Source: Marsupella aquatica
Taxonomy: Eukaryota > Marchantiophyta
DNA: 64,000 bases
NCBI GenBank assembly: GCA_973895155.1
Contig: OZ316892.1
Location: forward strand, 30,256,001 to 30,320,000
Reading direction: 5' to 3'
Shown here: positions 41,200 to 51,002 of the stretch, piece after piece
Layout of the letters: the number at the start of each line of letters is the position of its first letter
Position numbering within the stretch: the stretch's first letter is position 1
Position numbers and translations under genes: made by a program
Notes under the pieces: generated by a model
What the model was told of the DNA's origin: nothing
Databases searched by the model: none
Seen by the model: the letters and a program-made list of their open reading frames with translations, nothing else

Positions 41200-41544
41200 C
41201 GCGTGACTTGTTAGCTCCGTAAGCTCAGTGAGAATCGTGTTCCATAGTGAACTAGGGCGAAGCGCGACTGCTTACTCCTCAGCGTCCCGTTGAGCTGTCG
41301 CAATCCGCCATTGTACAAGATGCCTAGTCATCGGCTCACAGCGTCTCATGCAACTGAACTAATACAAAAGCGGACCTCTGCACAACGTCCTTTGTAAACT
41401 AAGTGGACGCTTCCCCAGCGTCGAGTTACAATGGACGCTTTTCACAGCGTCCAATGTAAAAACTGAAAGTAACTAAAAAAAATTAAAAAAATATGCCGAA
41501 TACTTACTAGGGAGGGTCACTAATTCTAACTAAGTATAACTACC
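41200..41544. other. Internal non-coding gap with GACGCT hairpins
   Basis: It lies between the internal polypurine tract and the accessory ORF. It contains GACGCT...AGCGTC hairpins at 41406-41422 and 41434-41451, weaker forms near 41335-41395, and an AT-rich run at 41470-41500. The order (polypurine tract, AT-rich, hairpins) imitates the start of the LTR, so it might carry a promoter for the accessory ORF; that is an inference. Confidence 0.6.
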
Positions 41545-41560
41545 GCCCTCCACTTAAATT
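41545..41560 (-). promoter_or_regulatory. Internal (central) polypurine tract copy
   Basis: GCCCTCCACTTAAATT on the plus strand is identical to 38062-38077, the tract at the 3' LTR, and similarity continues a little (TGTCCC follows in both). It lies 22 bp downstream of the pol stop. Confidence 0.7.
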
Positions 41561-41582
41561 GCAACCTGTCCCAGGTGGAATT

Positions 41583-44555
41583 CTAAATGGAAGACTCATA
41601 GTACCGTTTAATCCTAAACCCATTGATTCTAGTGTTAAGTGGGTGACCATCTAAGGTAGTCAATGAAACTGAACCATTATCCCAGATGTGTGTAACTCGG
41701 TAAGGACCAATCCAATGAGTATGAAGTTTCCCAGGAAATAGCATATAACGAGAATCAAAGACTAATGCTAAATCACCAACATCTAACTGCACTACGCGCA
41801 GCTTCTTATCATAAGCAAGTTTACGCTGGTTCTGAATGGTGACTGTATGGTCTAATGCTAAAAGTCTAACTTCTTCTAATTTAACAATATTGGAAAACCG
41901 ATGTGAGAGACTATCTGAAGGAGAGAGTCGGTGTGGTACCAAGATACGTTCCGTTGGTAACGAAAATTCTATTGGAATAATACTATTCAGGCCATAGGTC
42001 AGATAGAAGGGGGTGTGAAGAGTTGTAATCTTCTCAACGGTGCGGTAAGCCCATAATGCAGAATGGAGCTTCACATCCCAATCTGTCTTGTGAGATTCTA
42101 CCATTTTATTCAGAATCTTGCCCATAATGCCATTAGCTCTCTCGGTTAAGCCATTAGCTCGGGGGTTGTAAGGAGTAGTTTTGCGATGCTTGATAAGATA
42201 AAGGTCAGTGATTAACTCAATAGTTGAGTTAAGAAAATGCAAACCCCTATCGCTTACCAACTCCAAAGGACAACCAAACCGGGTGATAATGTGCTCAAAG
42301 AGAAATGCAGCTGCGGTTATAGCATCATTCTTGCGAGTAGCTTTCGCCTCTACCCATTTGGTGGCATAATCAGTGGCCAGAATAATATATTTGCTTCGGC
42401 TTTTCCGAGCTGCTGGAGAAATTGGGCCAATAAAATCAATCCCCCATTTCTCAAATGGTGCCAACGGAAGGATAGGCGTAAGAGGCCATTTGGAACTAGC
42501 AGTGGGCTTCCCGATCCTTTGACAGGGATCACAGGTCTTAATAAAATTGTAAGTATCTCGATGCATAGTAGGCCACCAGTATCCAGCATCCAAAATTTTC
42601 TTAACTGTGGTATTCACAGCATAATGCCCACCGGTTTCTCCTGAATGTAAAGCTTCAATTACTTGGGGAAGTTCCCTATCCTCTAGACAACGTCGCAATT
42701 GTTGATCAGGACCTTGTTTAAACAAAGTGCCCCGAATAATGGTATAGGGACCCACCTTATGAGCAAAGACAGCTCGTTCTTCCGCATTAAAGCCTTCAGG
42801 GAACGTTCCATGAAGCAGCATGTGCACAATATTAAAATATCGAGAAGACTCCCCTTCAATGTGCCACAAATGCTCGTCAGGAAATTCATCGGAGAGATTA
42901 TGCTGATTCTCCGGACCAGGTAACCGAGATAGGAAGTCTGCATTCTCATGATGTTTGCCAGGTCGGACATGAACTTCATAATCAAATTCTTGGAGTAGTA
43001 AAACCCAGCGGGCTACTCGTCCTGAGAGATCCACTTGGTTAACCAAATATTTTAAGGAATTATGATCAGTGTGAAAAGTAACCTGATACCCCAACAAATA
43101 GTGACGAAATTTCTTACACGCAAAGACGATGGCCAAAGCTTCCCGTTCAGTGACGGAGTAGTTTTTCTCGGCTGCACTCATTTGGCGGCTGGCATAGTAA
43201 ATTGGATGGTCACGGTTTTCCACATCCTTCTGACTGAGATTAGCTCCAATGCAGAACGCAGAAGAGTCAATGAAGACATGAAACTTCTTAGTCCAATCTG
43301 GGGGTGACAAAATAGGTGCAGAGATTAACCGATCCTTGAGCAACTGGAATGCTTGCTGCCGCTCCTCATTCCATGTATATTCCACATCACTTTTTAACAG
43401 TTGGGTTAAGGGTAAGGCAATATTAGCATGTTTATAAATGAACCGACGATAATACCCCACATGTCCCAGAAAAGCACGAAGCTGCTTTAAATCGGTCGGT
43501 GGTTGCAACTCCATAATTACTCTAACCTTCTCTGTATCAACCTCAATGCCGCGTTGTGAAATAACATGGCCTAACAAAATTCCCTCCTTCATACCAATAA
43601 AGCACTTTTCTGGATGAAGACACAACTGAGCCTCTCTACACTTCTGAAATGTCTTCTCCAAATGGACGAGGTGTTCAGCCGCTGACCCGTAAACACAAAA
43701 GTCGTCAATAAAAATCTCCATGAAATGCCGCAAATATTCTTGAAAAATAATCATCATAATGCGCTGAAAAGTACCCGGGGCATTACACAGCCCAAAAGGC
43801 ATCATGGTAAATGCATATGTACCCCAGTCGGTGGTGAACGTAGTCTTGTCGCGATCCTCCTTCCGAATGGACACCTGGTTATAACCAGAGTACCCATCTA
43901 AAAAACTGTATAACTCATGCAAGGCCACTGAATCAAGTACCAGATCAATAAATGGCAAAGGATAATGATCTTTCCGAGTGGCAGCATTCAACTTCCGGAA
44001 GTCTTGACAAACGCGAATTTTCGTTTTACCATCGGGTCCCGGCTTTTTGGGGACAATGACAATTGGTGAGACCCATTCACTACTCAAGACCGGGTAGATA
44101 AATCCAGCAGTCGTGAGCTTGTCCAACTCGTCTTTAACCAGGATGGAATATTTGGGATTCAAACGGTACTGTCTCTGTCGGACAGGTACTGCTCCTTCCA
44201 TAAGGTCAATACGATGTTCGCCCAAATGTGGATGGATACCTTTTAAATCAGAATGACTCCAGGCAAAGACATCTTTATACTGGGTTAATAAACTGATATA
44301 CTGTTCCCGTAGCTCTCCTTCGATATGCTTACCAATATTCAAAAACTTGCCTGGCTCAATTTCGATTTTCTGACAAGCTTTTGGATCCACAATTCCATCC
44401 GTGAGGTTTGCCGGCTGAAGTCCAAGTTTGGATACTTCTGGTGCAAATGGCTCAAGGGTAGCTGACACTCCCATATCATGGTGTAAATCCCTATTAGCCT
44501 CAGTATTAGGAGGTTCGTCTGCTGCTGGGCCCACTTCCGATGATGAAGTTAATTG
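41583..44555 (-). CDS. pol: Element C RT-RNase H-integrase
   Basis: In frame with gag after TGA 44556-44558; the first ATG is at 44534, giving 983 codons. RT (about residues 120-300): WVSPIVIVPKKPGPDGKTK, RVCQDFRKLN, YSGYNQVSIR, FGLCNAPGTF and the catalytic FIDDFCVYG. RNase H (about 400-530): FIDSSAFCIG, TEREAL, HTDHNSLKYL, ENADFLSR give the D-E-D-D set. Integrase (about 590-900): HHCC finger (HYAVNT..., CDPCQ), Asp in WGIDFIGPI, Asp in LVSDRG, Glu in GLTERANG, and a GPY-like module (HWIGPYRV). There is no chromodomain. All catalytic residues are present and the frame is intact. Confidence 0.95.
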   Translation of the reverse strand, partial: QLTSSSEVGPAADEPPNTEANRDLHHDMGVSATLEPFAPEVSKLGLQPANLTDGIVDPKACQKIEIEPGKFLNIGKHIEGELREQYISLLTQYKDVFAWSHSDLKGIHPHLGEHRIDLMEGAVPVRQRQYRLNPKYSILVKDELDKLTTAGFIYPVLSSEWVSPIVIVPKKPGPDGKTKIRVCQDFRKLNAATRKDHYPLPFIDLVLDSVALHELYSFLDGYSGYNQVSIRKEDRDKTTFTTDWGTYAFTMMPFGLCNAPGTFQRIMMIIFQEYLRHFMEIFIDDFCVYGSAAEHLVHLEKTFQKCREAQLCLHPEKCFIGMKEGILLGHVISQRGIEVDTEKVRVIMELQPPTDLKQLRAFLGHVGYYRRFIYKHANIALPLTQLLKSDVEYTWNEERQQAFQLLKDRLISAPILSPPDWTKKFHVFIDSSAFCIGANLSQKDVENRDHPIYYASRQMSAAEKNYSVTEREALAIVFACKKFRHYLLGYQVTFHTDHNSLKYLVNQVDLSGRVARWVLLLQEFDYEVHVRPGKHHENADFLSRLPGPENQHNLSDEFPDEHLWHIEGESSRYFNIVHMLLHGTFPEGFNAEERAVFAHKVGPYTIIRGTLFKQGPDQQLRRCLEDRELPQVIEALHSGETGGHYAVNTTVKKILDAGYWWPTMHRDTYNFIKTCDPCQRIGKPTASSKWPLTPILPLAPFEKWGIDFIGPISPAARKSRSKYIILATDYATKWVEAKATRKNDAITAAAFLFEHIITRFGCPLELVSDRGLHFLNSTIELITDLYLIKHRKTTPYNPRANGLTERANGIMGKILNKMVESHKTDWDVKLHSALWAYRTVEKITTLHTPFYLTYGLNSIIPIEFSLPTERILVPHRLSPSDSLSHRFSNIVKLEEVRLLALDHTVTIQNQRKLAYDKKLRVVQLDVGDLALVFDSRYMLFPGKLHTHWIGPYRVTHIWDNGSVSLTTLDGHPLNTRINGFRIKRYYESSI

Positions 44556-47500
44556 TCAGGAGGGCCTAGTTGGTTTTATGGGAGCATCAGACAGATAAAC
44601 TTCCAAGTAACGAACTTCCTCCAGTTCAAATTCCAATGGCTGCAGGACTAGCGAAGAGGTCGAAAAATCCGAGGTGTACCCATCATCTGTTTGTGTTTCT
44701 CCAAAATGTGGTTCCGGAACCCAACTAACAGTCACCTTAGGCTTCCCAAATGAAAGCTCTTGAGATTGCCAATTAACCTGAACTTGAGCCTTATACAACC
44801 ATGGTCGGCCTAACAAAACAGGAAAGCTGGATGGTATTTCCGGATTAATAACCACATAATCCAACAGAAAAGGGACACCAGCAATCAAAGTTTCTACTTT
44901 GGTCAGCTTCCCTATGGGTACCACACGAGACTGATCCGCCATGCGCAAAATCTTGGGAGTGGGCTCAAACTTAGTGAAACCCAAATTAAATGCTGCTGAC
45001 TGTGTAATCAGATTAACGCTGGCTCCTCCATCCACAGGAACTCTCCGAATGACACACCCCTGGATTTGAACCTCAATTTCCATCGGTCCTTTGTCCTCCC
45101 ACTCTGTTCGTAGCACATCCACAGAAGGTAACTTCTTCTTCCTCCGTTTTCCTGCAAGGAGGCTCCTCAGCTGTCGCCTATAAACCGGATTGTCCTGTAA
45201 TAATTCCCCAATGGTGATATGTGCAGGATGATTCTTGACATCTTCAACAATATCATAACCTGGATTTTTCAGTGGCTCTTTAGCTTTGACTACTACTGGT
45301 GGGTTAGGAGATTGCACTTGCTCCTTAACTAGCTCTTCCAGATGGTCTTTCACTTCCAAAGAGATGTCGGGCAAGAAGTATTTTGGGTCATATCGGTCAT
45401 AAGCAGGGTCGTCTTCTTTGTCGAGGCCTTCCTTACATGGCTTGCGCCCTTCATCCTTGGGAGCTTTCGCGACCTTCTGATGCTCGTGCTTCTTGGTCTC
45501 CTTTTTCTTCGAACGAGTAGTTGCGTAAATATTAGTCAGAACTTTATCCCGATTCTGAACTCGATCATTCGGCATACCAACTACTTCAGGTTTCACTAAA
45601 TGACTTACCAAGACATCAGGCACCACCCCGGATACTGGTTGATGAAAAAGTGAATCTGGCTTTAATTCCACCCGATTTACATCCATATGTTGAATGAAGC
45701 TGCATTGCTCCATCTCTTCAGAATAAACCATCCGAATCTTGGCTTCAGGTCGACTTGCTTCTTTAACTGGCTCTTGAGCAAATCGAACCATCAGCCTAGG
45801 CTTAGCCGGATTCGGGCATTCCACCGGTAAGTGTCCTTCTTTTCCACAGTTCCCACAGACAGGTGTATACCCCACCTCCTGTTTGGGATAAGGGCACTGG
45901 GGTGAATAATGATCAGGTTGGCCACAATTCCAACAAGCCCCTTTTTGACGCGGCATTCCTCGTGGTGGGTATCCTCCCGGGGGTCCCATGGGTGGTCTTG
46001 ACGTTGGTTTATTGAAAGTGGGCTTAGGTGGTCCCCAAGTCGGTCTGGAAGCAGGAGGTGGTGGGAAATACTGTCCAGGGGGTGCTGTTTGGACGGTATA
46101 CGTGGGATCGTACTCATACTCCTCAGCCTCTTCTTGACCATCTACATAATTCACCGGGGTTCGTAATGTGGGGCACTCATTCGGGTAATGGCCCTGCTGA
46201 CTGCATCGGGTGCACCATACGTTCATTCTCATGGGAGCAGGCAACCTTCGTACTGGTTTTACCGCGGCGATATTGACATTCAACTTGGACAATTGGCCAG
46301 AGAGTTCTTCCATCATGCGATCCATCTTCTTCTGGTTGGGAACTTTATTATTCCCTTTTACAGAGGATTTCTTCTTTTTAGGAGCAACGGATTCTGAGTC
46401 GGAACTTGAGCTTGAACTATCACTAGTGCTCGAATTTGTACTCTCGTCCTCCTCACTAGTGCTACTTTCACTTGATTCCGTCTCCGAGTCAGATTTAGAC
46501 CTGGACGTTTTCTTCTTCTTTCTTTTGTCTTTCTTCAGGTCCTTCTTAACTCGTTTTCTCTCTGAAATCTCCGAGTCTACGTACTTCTGGGCTGCCTCTT
46601 GTACTTCTTCCAAAGTGGTGCCACCTTCTCGTCTCACGTAACGAGCAATCCTGGAGGGTAAACCGTTAATAAACCAGTCCTTGATAGTAGATTTCGAGGT
46701 AGCTGGATTATATTGATCTACCAAATCCAATAATTTGTCGGCATATTTCCTCACAGACCCATGTTTCTTCATGTGCAGATGTGAGATTCGGGCAAAGGCA
46801 CGCGCAGCTGCTCCTTCTTCTTTATATTTGGCCAAGAAAGCAGCCTTCAATTTCCCCCAATCCTGCTTGTCCGGAAAACGGTCATACCATTTCTGAGCAC
46901 CCTTTTTCATTAGACCACCAAACAGATTGGCTTTTTCAGCGTCTTGACTCTGTCCATTGGATGCAGCTGCAGCTTCAAATTCTTTCAAATACACCTCTGC
47001 ATCCTCCTTGGAAGTACCGAAGAACCGGTCGTACCTCACATTATTTCGAGCCATCGTGGTTGGAGCTAGGAGGGTAACGAAAGGAAGAGCTGATCGGGTA
47101 GCAAATGGGTTTGGGCTGCCCAAGCCTGAACTGCTGCTTGTCTCACTAGAAGACGAACCACCGGCTTCACTCAGTGGTTCTGGATTATCCAATTGTGAAA
47201 GATCGACAGAATTATCTTGGGCCAGCGATTCTGCAACTGTATTCTCGGGCAAACCCAAATTTCTTCCTTCGGTATGAGATAAGGCCCTCTCAGTGGTACT
47301 ATCCACACCAGAGTCAATTTGGTTCACCGAACGTACTGTCTGCTGGCGGAGCTTGGTCTTTTGAGAACCAATAAGTTTTGGACCTGAACGAAGATTTACA
47401 AACAGGGGTCGGGTCGACGTGGGCCTTTCCAAAGAGCCACTTGCCTCTTGAATAGATCCCACTTGTTTCCACACACTACCCGGTGCAGGTGCTCCTGGTG

Positions 47501-47609
47501 ACTGGAATTCGGGTAACAATGTGCGAGGGGTCACTACTAATTTTGCAGCATCCGAATTACTGGAGGTCTTGGTAGGTTTTCTTTTATTCGGTGGATCTCC
47601 CTCAGACAT
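44556..47609 (-). CDS. gag: Element C gag-protease with three zinc knuckles
   Basis: The ATG at 47609 opens 1017 codons. The N-terminal 180 residues are disordered; the capsid-like core is about residues 185-345 (RYDRFFGTSKEDAEVYLKEF, KKGAQKWYDRFP). Lys-rich and Ser/Glu-rich runs follow, then three zinc knuckles: CTRCSQQGHYPNEC, CWNCGQPDHYSPQC and CGNCGKEGHLPVEC. The protease lies near the C-terminus (VPVDGGASVNLI, RVVPIGKL, VLLGRPWL). The ORF ends PTRPS followed by TGA CAA TTA. Because protease is upstream of the stop, the stop controls the ratio of RT/integrase rather than of protease. Confidence 0.95.
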   Translation of the reverse strand: MSEGDPPNKRKPTKTSSNSDAAKLVVTPRTLLPEFQSPGAPAPGSVWKQVGSIQEASGSLERPTSTRPLFVNLRSGPKLIGSQKTKLRQQTVRSVNQIDSGVDSTTERALSHTEGRNLGLPENTVAESLAQDNSVDLSQLDNPEPLSEAGGSSSSETSSSSGLGSPNPFATRSALPFVTLLAPTTMARNNVRYDRFFGTSKEDAEVYLKEFEAAAASNGQSQDAEKANLFGGLMKKGAQKWYDRFPDKQDWGKLKAAFLAKYKEEGAAARAFARISHLHMKKHGSVRKYADKLLDLVDQYNPATSKSTIKDWFINGLPSRIARYVRREGGTTLEEVQEAAQKYVDSEISERKRVKKDLKKDKRKKKKTSRSKSDSETESSESSTSEEDESTNSSTSDSSSSSSDSESVAPKKKKSSVKGNNKVPNQKKMDRMMEELSGQLSKLNVNIAAVKPVRRLPAPMRMNVWCTRCSQQGHYPNECPTLRTPVNYVDGQEEAEEYEYDPTYTVQTAPPGQYFPPPPASRPTWGPPKPTFNKPTSRPPMGPPGGYPPRGMPRQKGACWNCGQPDHYSPQCPYPKQEVGYTPVCGNCGKEGHLPVECPNPAKPRLMVRFAQEPVKEASRPEAKIRMVYSEEMEQCSFIQHMDVNRVELKPDSLFHQPVSGVVPDVLVSHLVKPEVVGMPNDRVQNRDKVLTNIYATTRSKKKETKKHEHQKVAKAPKDEGRKPCKEGLDKEDDPAYDRYDPKYFLPDISLEVKDHLEELVKEQVQSPNPPVVVKAKEPLKNPGYDIVEDVKNHPAHITIGELLQDNPVYRRQLRSLLAGKRRKKKLPSVDVLRTEWEDKGPMEIEVQIQGCVIRRVPVDGGASVNLITQSAAFNLGFTKFEPTPKILRMADQSRVVPIGKLTKVETLIAGVPFLLDYVVINPEIPSSFPVLLGRPWLYKAQVQVNWQSQELSFGKPKVTVSWVPEPHFGETQTDDGYTSDFSTSSLVLQPLEFELEEVRYLEVYLSDAPIKPTRPS

Positions 47610-48802
47610 CCCTCATTCTCCAAGCACGGGTGATTTTGAGACACCAGACCCGCTCCTCAGGAGTCTTTATGCAAGGAGTCACCATTTAGGTGCGACGTTA
47701 TCACCCCACTCCGGGAGATATGAACCTGCTTCCTCAAAGTGACTTCCCGTAGCGTCGTTCAACATCCCTTGCATGATTCCTCCCCCTTGCTATCCCGTAG
47801 CTAATACTTCCCTTCAGTGACCAGCCGAGATTCTAAAACCTCATTTTCTCTGGTGCGTCCTTCAGGTTGAGACGCGGAAAGGCACACCAGAAGCGTCGCG
47901 CACGTTGGTTCGTCACAGATTCCACCGGACGCTGCTCACAGCGTCCACTGGGATCGGACGCTACTCGAAGCGTCCTGACTTGCGGAATCTTCTGGGACGA
48001 ATCGCATTGGACGCTCTTCGCGGCGTCCTTCCTTATCTCCTTTACGGTGGCGATTACTGGAACCGGGCGTTCCCCATAATCTCCGACTTCCTTCACCCTG
48101 AAATTTCTTTACCACATGGTACGCTACACTAGGCCATCCTACTAATCAGACGTCTAACTCCTTCCTAATCTTCTACGCAATTCCTGGTGCATGATTCTTT
48201 CCGCTAACTCCCGAATGGAAATGACTAAATATCACTCCTGTGTGATCCTACCATTCAGCCTTAATATTACTAAATGCAAACTTTCATCTTCCCACCAGGT
48301 GATAGTTAACCAATGTATGCCATTCCTCCCTCTCAGGCTCAGAACCCAAGAATTAACATAACGATTCCTCAAATTCCTAATTCTTAATGTTCCCAAAGAT
48401 CGGATAGGTGGCATCGGTCACACGAACCAGGATGGTTGGACAATTTTACAAATCATACGTCCCGAGCAACGTTAGAATAACTTCACTTGTCACTCAAAGT
48501 GTCTTTGGTGTCTTCGACTATCTCCAAAGCAACTTGACGAGCAACAGCTCCTCTCTGTGAGGCCTTTTCTGGTGGGAGGGCGGTTTCTTCTCTTAAGTTT
48601 GGCACCACAAATTTTTCCAATACTCTTAAGAGAGCTTCCGGGGCGCTTTGGATAGAGTACGGCATCACCTCGAAATGGAAGCTCTTCATCTTTTTAACTG
48701 GAGTGATGACGCATCTTCACAATTATAGTAGAACGTGAATTCCTCTCCCGTCTAGCTCCTTCTGGCATACACTGCCTGTACGTCAATTCAATCTTAAATT
48801 CA
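47610..48802 (-). other. Element C 5' leader
   Basis: About 1.2 kb between the primer binding site and gag. GACGCT hairpins lie at 47928-47945, 47957-47974 and 48010-48027. It carries one small minus-strand frame (48483-48689). No other gene. Confidence 0.7.
48483..48689 (-). CDS. Possible 68-codon upstream ORF in the leader
   Basis: It starts at ATG 48689, about 140 bases inside the leader, and has a protein-like composition (ALLRVLEKFVVPNLREET). It could limit scanning to gag, or be a remnant. No homologue recognised. Confidence 0.3.
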   Translation of the reverse strand: MKSFHFEVMPYSIQSAPEALLRVLEKFVVPNLREETALPPEKASQRGAVARQVALEIVEDTKDTLSDK

Positions 48803-48821
48803 TTCCCCGGCAGCGGCGCCA
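48803..48821 (-). promoter_or_regulatory. Primer binding site of element C (tRNA-Asp type)
   Basis: The minus strand reads TGGCGCCGCTGCCGGGGAA, six bases inside the 5' LTR. Plant gypsy elements of the Tat/Athila type use the very similar TGGCGCCGTTGCCGGGGA, complementary to the tRNA-Asp 3' end. Confidence 0.88.
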
Positions 48822-48827
48822 AAAAGA

Positions 48828-50217
48828 TGTCGTATAGTGCTAAGTATCAAAAGTGACTCTCCTCACCTAAAACTAGGGTTTCGATCCCTTTAAGAACAGA
48901 TTTCAGAATGAATTGTATAACTTTTATCACTCCGAGTGATTTAGAGTCTTGAGCTCTATGTTGACTTCACTTCTCAATAAAAAAATCGAATAAACAAACA
49001 ACAAAGTAACTGAACTTCTGATTTATGAATTAGAGAAGAAATGAGTAAGGATTTAGAGACTACAAGCTGCTACTGCCACTCCTTCAGAAAGGATTTGGGC
49101 TCAGTATAGACATGAAATCTATCTCATAATTCATCCATCTCACTCTTCAAAACACAAAGGTTAATGATAATGGAATTCTCAATCTGATGAAGCAGAAGCT
49201 TTCTGATTGCAAATGAATGATATGATTTAAAATGCCGTCAACATGGTTTGACATCAGCGATACGCAATTCAGTCAAACTCTAAACCATATTCCAGAATCA
49301 AAGCAACAGTACTAACTACTCTGAGAATCAGAATTTACTTCTCATTTATCATTAACTATTCTTGAATTGGCTAGCGAATCCCGACTCTGCAAGCAAGCCT
49401 AGCAGTGAATTCAATACGAGTTTCAGAAATCTGCAACTGAATTCAATCACCACAGGAATCTCTTGAATTCAATCTTAACTTCAATCAATATAGCTTTACT
49501 TCCATACAAAACACTCACAGCATGCCTTGTTACAATGGAAGGAGGAGAAAACTATTCAGAAGACTCAATTCTGAATACAGTATTAACTCTATTTCTCTCT
49601 ACTTCAAATGAGCATTCTACTCTGTCTTATAAGTGCTGGAATCCTAAAATGGAGGAGGTAAGAACAGTCGTGCCTTTCCAAGCTTAAAACTAAACAAGGG
49701 AGAAGCACAGCATAAGTACTTCAACAAGGGTGGTAGAATACTACTTTACTAGTAATCTACTTCAAAAACTAAGTGTTGAGCGGACGCTGCTAGAAGCGTC
49801 GGGAGAATCTGGACGCTGCTAGAAGCGTCTTAAGTAAAACCAACGGACGCTGCTCACACTGCTCACAGCGTCAATACTAGGGTGGACGCTGCTCATAGCG
49901 TCGTGTGTTGAAGCTGACGCTTTCCACAGCGTCGGTCGAAATCCTCATAGAGTCTTGGTGGCGGTCGGGCGCTGCCAAAAGCGTCATGAGGAGGTTGGAC
50001 GCTTCCGCAGCGTCTTGAGTAAAAGAAACGGGCGCTGGTCACAGCGTCGGGCAAAGTACACTAGGAATCGTCAGGAAAGCCGGAGATGTCAAATATTTCT
50101 ATAAGTGTCCAGAACAAGTAAATGTTGGCCGGAAGGTGTCTAAAGTGTAAGTAAATCTTGTGATATGCTAAAAATAAACAAGTTTCCAGAAAAAATTGCA
50201 GGGACACCCATACCACA
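48828..50217 (-). repeat. Element C 5' LTR
   Basis: 1390 bp, with hairpin array at about 49783-50048 and an antisense 74-codon frame at 49463-49687. A CTTATAAG at 49626-49633 is a candidate TATA box for the minus-strand transcript. Confidence 0.95.
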
Positions 50218-50907
50218 TGGCTAGGTGGGGAGCTACACCAGAGATAGTGGATTTTCCTCGGGCGTTGTGGCAGAGCCGATAGGATCCACAACTCCGTCTA
50301 TCATCGGCAACAAATTAAATACCAAAGGATCGGCTTACAAGCCGATCACAAGGGCAGAACAAATTGAGGCCCTGCTAGAAGCCGGAAGAGCACGACGGCC
50401 TGACCCTCAGGAAGCAAGAATAGATAAGATGCACGGGAAGAAACCAGAGCCGAGTCAAGAAAGGGAGTCGACAACCAATTCAAAACCAAGCAGAACGGCA
50501 AGGGAACAGTCTGTTAATAACCAGGGAGAACCTAAGTCAACCAATTCGACTAGTTCTGCAGAGATTCCAGTCTATGGAGGTATGAGACTGGAGAGGCTGG
50601 AAGCCGAGTTGGACCCAAATTTGAAGAAGCAAATTAATATGATCCAAGCACGGCAACACCGGAAGCTAGACTTAGGAGAAAGAAGGGAACTGAACTTGGG
50701 GCAGGACCTAGCACCTGAGCTTGAGAAAGAGATCAGTGAATTACTAATTGAATTTCAAGATGTGTTCGCATGGAGTCACCAAGATCTGAAGGGAGTAGAC
50801 CCAAAACTAGGAGAACACCGAATCGATCTCATGTTAGGGGCCAAATCATTTTGGCAACCCATTCAAAGGATGAACCCTAACTATTCCTTGATGGTCAAAA
50901 ATGAAAT
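50218..50907 (+). pseudogene. Second copy of family A protease end and RT start
   Basis: Continues 36669 across element C. The protease frame ends with a TAG at 50279-50281, and the RT frame opens at 50225, again in the -1 relation, encoding YKPITRAEQIEALLEAGRA, AEIPVYGGMRLERLEAELDP and SWSH-type RT entry AWSHQDLKGVDP. It stops after NYSLMVKNE, where a deletion joins it to LTR sequence at 50908. Confidence 0.9.
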
Positions 50908-51002
50908 GTGTCGAGCTGAGAGAGGTCTTAGCGGCTTAACCAAGCCTATTGGGGATCATTCCGGCGGCGGAATCCAAATATACCTAACCAACAGGAGGGG
51001 AA
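50908..51002 (+). mobile_element. Family A LTR fragment, left part (right part 55034-55257)
   Basis: Matches 29723-29817 with a few substitutions. It is interrupted after GGGAA at 51002 by the 4-kb insertion, and LTR sequence resumes at 55034 with GGGAAGACAAGG, running to ACCACA at 55257. Confidence 0.9.

Larger units (their letters stand above)
36670..50217 (-). mobile_element. Element C: complete young Ty3/gypsy retrotransposon with accessory ORF
   Basis: 13548 bp, flanked by TGGCT at 36665-36669 and 50218-50222, with LTR ends TG...CA. The two 1390-bp LTRs (36670-38059 and 48828-50217) have the same length and differ at about six positions that I counted by eye, so insertion was recent. 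Order on the minus strand: LTR, primer binding site, leader, gag-protease, UGA, RT-RNase H-integrase, internal polypurine tract, accessory ORF, UGA, second protease-like domain, polypurine tract, LTR. All coding parts are open, so it may be active. Confidence 0.95.

Noticed and set aside
48803-48821. tRNA gene
   Set aside because: Only the 3'-end complement is present, at the primer binding site position; no cloverleaf.
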